DNA of 34,236 bases, from positions 1 to 34,236 of the forward strand of contig NAOQ01000719.1 of the NCBI GenBank assembly GCA_002751075.1, in the 5' to 3' direction. Position 1 is the stretch's first letter; each line of letters opens with the position of its first letter. This stretch comes from Ichthyophonus hoferi. Its lineage: Eukaryota > Opisthokonta > Ichthyosporea > Ichthyophonida > Ichthyophonidae. Shown here piece after piece: positions 32,990-34,236 of the stretch. The notes beneath the pieces are model-generated. The model did no database searches. It was not told where the DNA came from and was given only the letters and a program-made list of their open reading frames with translations. The position numbers and the translations under genes were made by a program.

Positions 32990-33005
32990 GGGGGCTGGCG
33001 CCCCC
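32990..33005. repeat. isolated GC-rich hairpin
   Basis: GGGGGC, TGGC, GCCCCC: a perfect 6-bp stem with a 4-base loop, preceded by a pyrimidine tract, in otherwise AT-rich DNA. Confidence 0.9.
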
Positions 33006-33378
33006 AATCCCCTGGTTGTCTATTAGAGGATCTCAATACTTTTTAATTATGTTTTAAAACCTAAACCCTAAATACTAACCTTTCCTGCCACTATATTATT
33101 CAGAGACAATATACTCTAAGAGCCAAACATGCTGATATTGCCATTTATTTATTGATATGAATAGTTGTGTATCTAACAATGAGCCTTCAAACACCAACAC
33201 ATGTAGATTCCAATAAGTGCCAAGATTTCCGTGGGCTACCCCATGCTGCCATTTGTTTTGCTCTTTAAGATCTCTCCACAATGCCCTGGTTGTGAATCAA
33301 CTGATAGTCTGGAGAGGCTAAGTTACAACGATGATTAAGTGCGGCGATTGTGGCGCCAAATAACCGTTTCAATAATTC

Positions 33379-33495
33379 GCCTGCCTCGATCTTTCCAGTT
33401 AAATAATTCATTAATCTAAAGGCGGCACGCGCCCTTAAATTTTCGATTTGCCTGCCTCAATATTTCCGGCTAAATAATTCGCTTAGTTTAAAAAG
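33379..33495 (+). repeat. 71-base direct repeat, two copies
   Basis: GCCTGCCTCGAT, TTTCCAG and TAAATAATTC at 33379 recur as GCCTGCCTCAAT, TTTCCGG and TAAATAATTC at 33450. The period is 71 bases and the copies are diverged. Confidence 0.8.
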
Positions 33496-33544
33496 AATGC
33501 GCTGGTATTGGAGGGCATCAGATTCCCAATATTCTTTACAATTA

Positions 33545-33700
33545 CGGAATTGATTAGTCAGTAATAATATTTAGGATTGGTTCCATTTAGATTATTGAAC
33601 ATAGCGATACACACGGGTGTTAACCGAAAAAAACAACACCACTGTAAAACGAATATAGAAGGAGAAAACAAAAAAAAAACAAAAAAACAATAATAAAGCC
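33545..33700 (+). repeat. dispersed repeat beta, copy 3
   Basis: Best match to 9115-9240: AATATTTAGGATTGG, TTTAGATTATTGAACATAG, GGTGTTAACC, then an A-rich stretch ending CAATAATAAAG. It is separated from copy 1 by more than 24 kb. Confidence 0.6.
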
Positions 33701-34236
33701 CCAGCTGCACACATATTCGGCCCCAGGCACAACCTTGCATATGCGGAAACCCCGCATGCCTGTATACATGTGAACTACCATTATAAGTAAATACAAATAC
33801 ATCCACGACACACAAAAGTGTACATTCATTTAATATTTACTAAACACTATCATAATTCATACCTAGTCCTATTATATAACACTCAGTTGGCGACCTCGAG
33901 GCCTGTGAACTAGTCGCCAGAAATACCACAATTTTCTATAAAATGTGATAAAAGTAACAAGGAATAATCTATCTAAGCATGAAACAGACTTTAGTGCCAA
34001 CAGTATATTGGCAATTTCACACTAATAATTTAAACAGTTTAAACCAGGTCTAAAATATTATACCTGCAAGTTCTAGGTGCCATCCAAATGTAAGAGCTCT
34101 AAGCCTTGATATACCTATTAAATTATAAGCTTTTAAATAGTACAATTGTGGAATATTCAAACATGCTTATATTTCACAATAAATTATTTGAAAAAGAAAA
34201 CACCTTTACCCACTCGTAAGTATATGAAACATGTCA
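33701..34236. other. intergenic, no gene recognised
   Basis: AT-rich sequence. The minus-strand open frames at 33558-33829 overlap repeat beta and have no recognisable domain. Confidence 0.5.

Noticed and set aside
1-34236. CRISPR array or bacterial operon structure
   Set aside because: No regularly spaced identical repeats with unique spacers; the genes are clearly spliced and eukaryotic.

Overview
This is an AT-rich, intron-rich eukaryotic window. Its two recognisable host genes are of animal type. The gene structure (32 coding exons in one ribosome-biogenesis gene, introns of roughly 60 to 1850 bases, standard GT-AG splice sites, AATAAA signals) suggests an early-branching animal such as a sponge, placozoan or cnidarian. 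I cannot place it further from sequence alone.

Layout. Bases 1-4750 hold diverged repeats and a decayed Ty1/copia-like pol fossil (about 2085-3090). Bases 5148-7044 on the minus strand hold a small five-exon gene that I assembled by eye. It encodes a hydrophobic N-terminus followed by a coiled coil, about 120 residues, and I do not recognise the family. Bases 7080-11860 are repeat-rich, with LTR-like fragments, three dispersed repeat families and a few short coding-like stretches. Bases 11864-27388 on the minus strand are a complete BMS1 gene (GTPase of the 90S pre-ribosome): 32 coding exons, 3576 nt, 1191 residues, with every exon phase closing. A 450-N assembly gap lies in its intron 10. 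Bases 27389-28163 are a head-to-head intergenic region. From 28164 on the plus strand comes GTF2A2 (TFIIA gamma): exon 1 at 28164-28349, exon 2 at 30544-30670 and a short last exon near 30886-30917. Its first intron is almost entirely a 1.9-kb TATAC-type tandem array. Bases 31000-34236 hold a second TATAC-type array, a pair of LTR-like direct repeats and further dispersed repeats.

Function. BMS1 (40S subunit maturation) and GTF2A2 (RNA polymerase II pre-initiation) are housekeeping genes sharing a divergent promoter region, so co-expression is plausible but not shown.

Most noteworthy signals: (1) an array in the GTF2A2 intron that is open over long stretches in all three forward frames and continuous with exon 1; (2) the unrecognised small gene at 5148-7044; (3) strong over-representation of the word CCAAT/ATTGG in BMS1 introns and the shared promoter; (4) a poly-Glu tract in BMS1 built from 24-base tandem units; (5) a gap flanked by an exact 73-base duplication, which is probably a false gap; (6) a coding-like, splice-flanked segment of unknown origin inside BMS1 intron 5.
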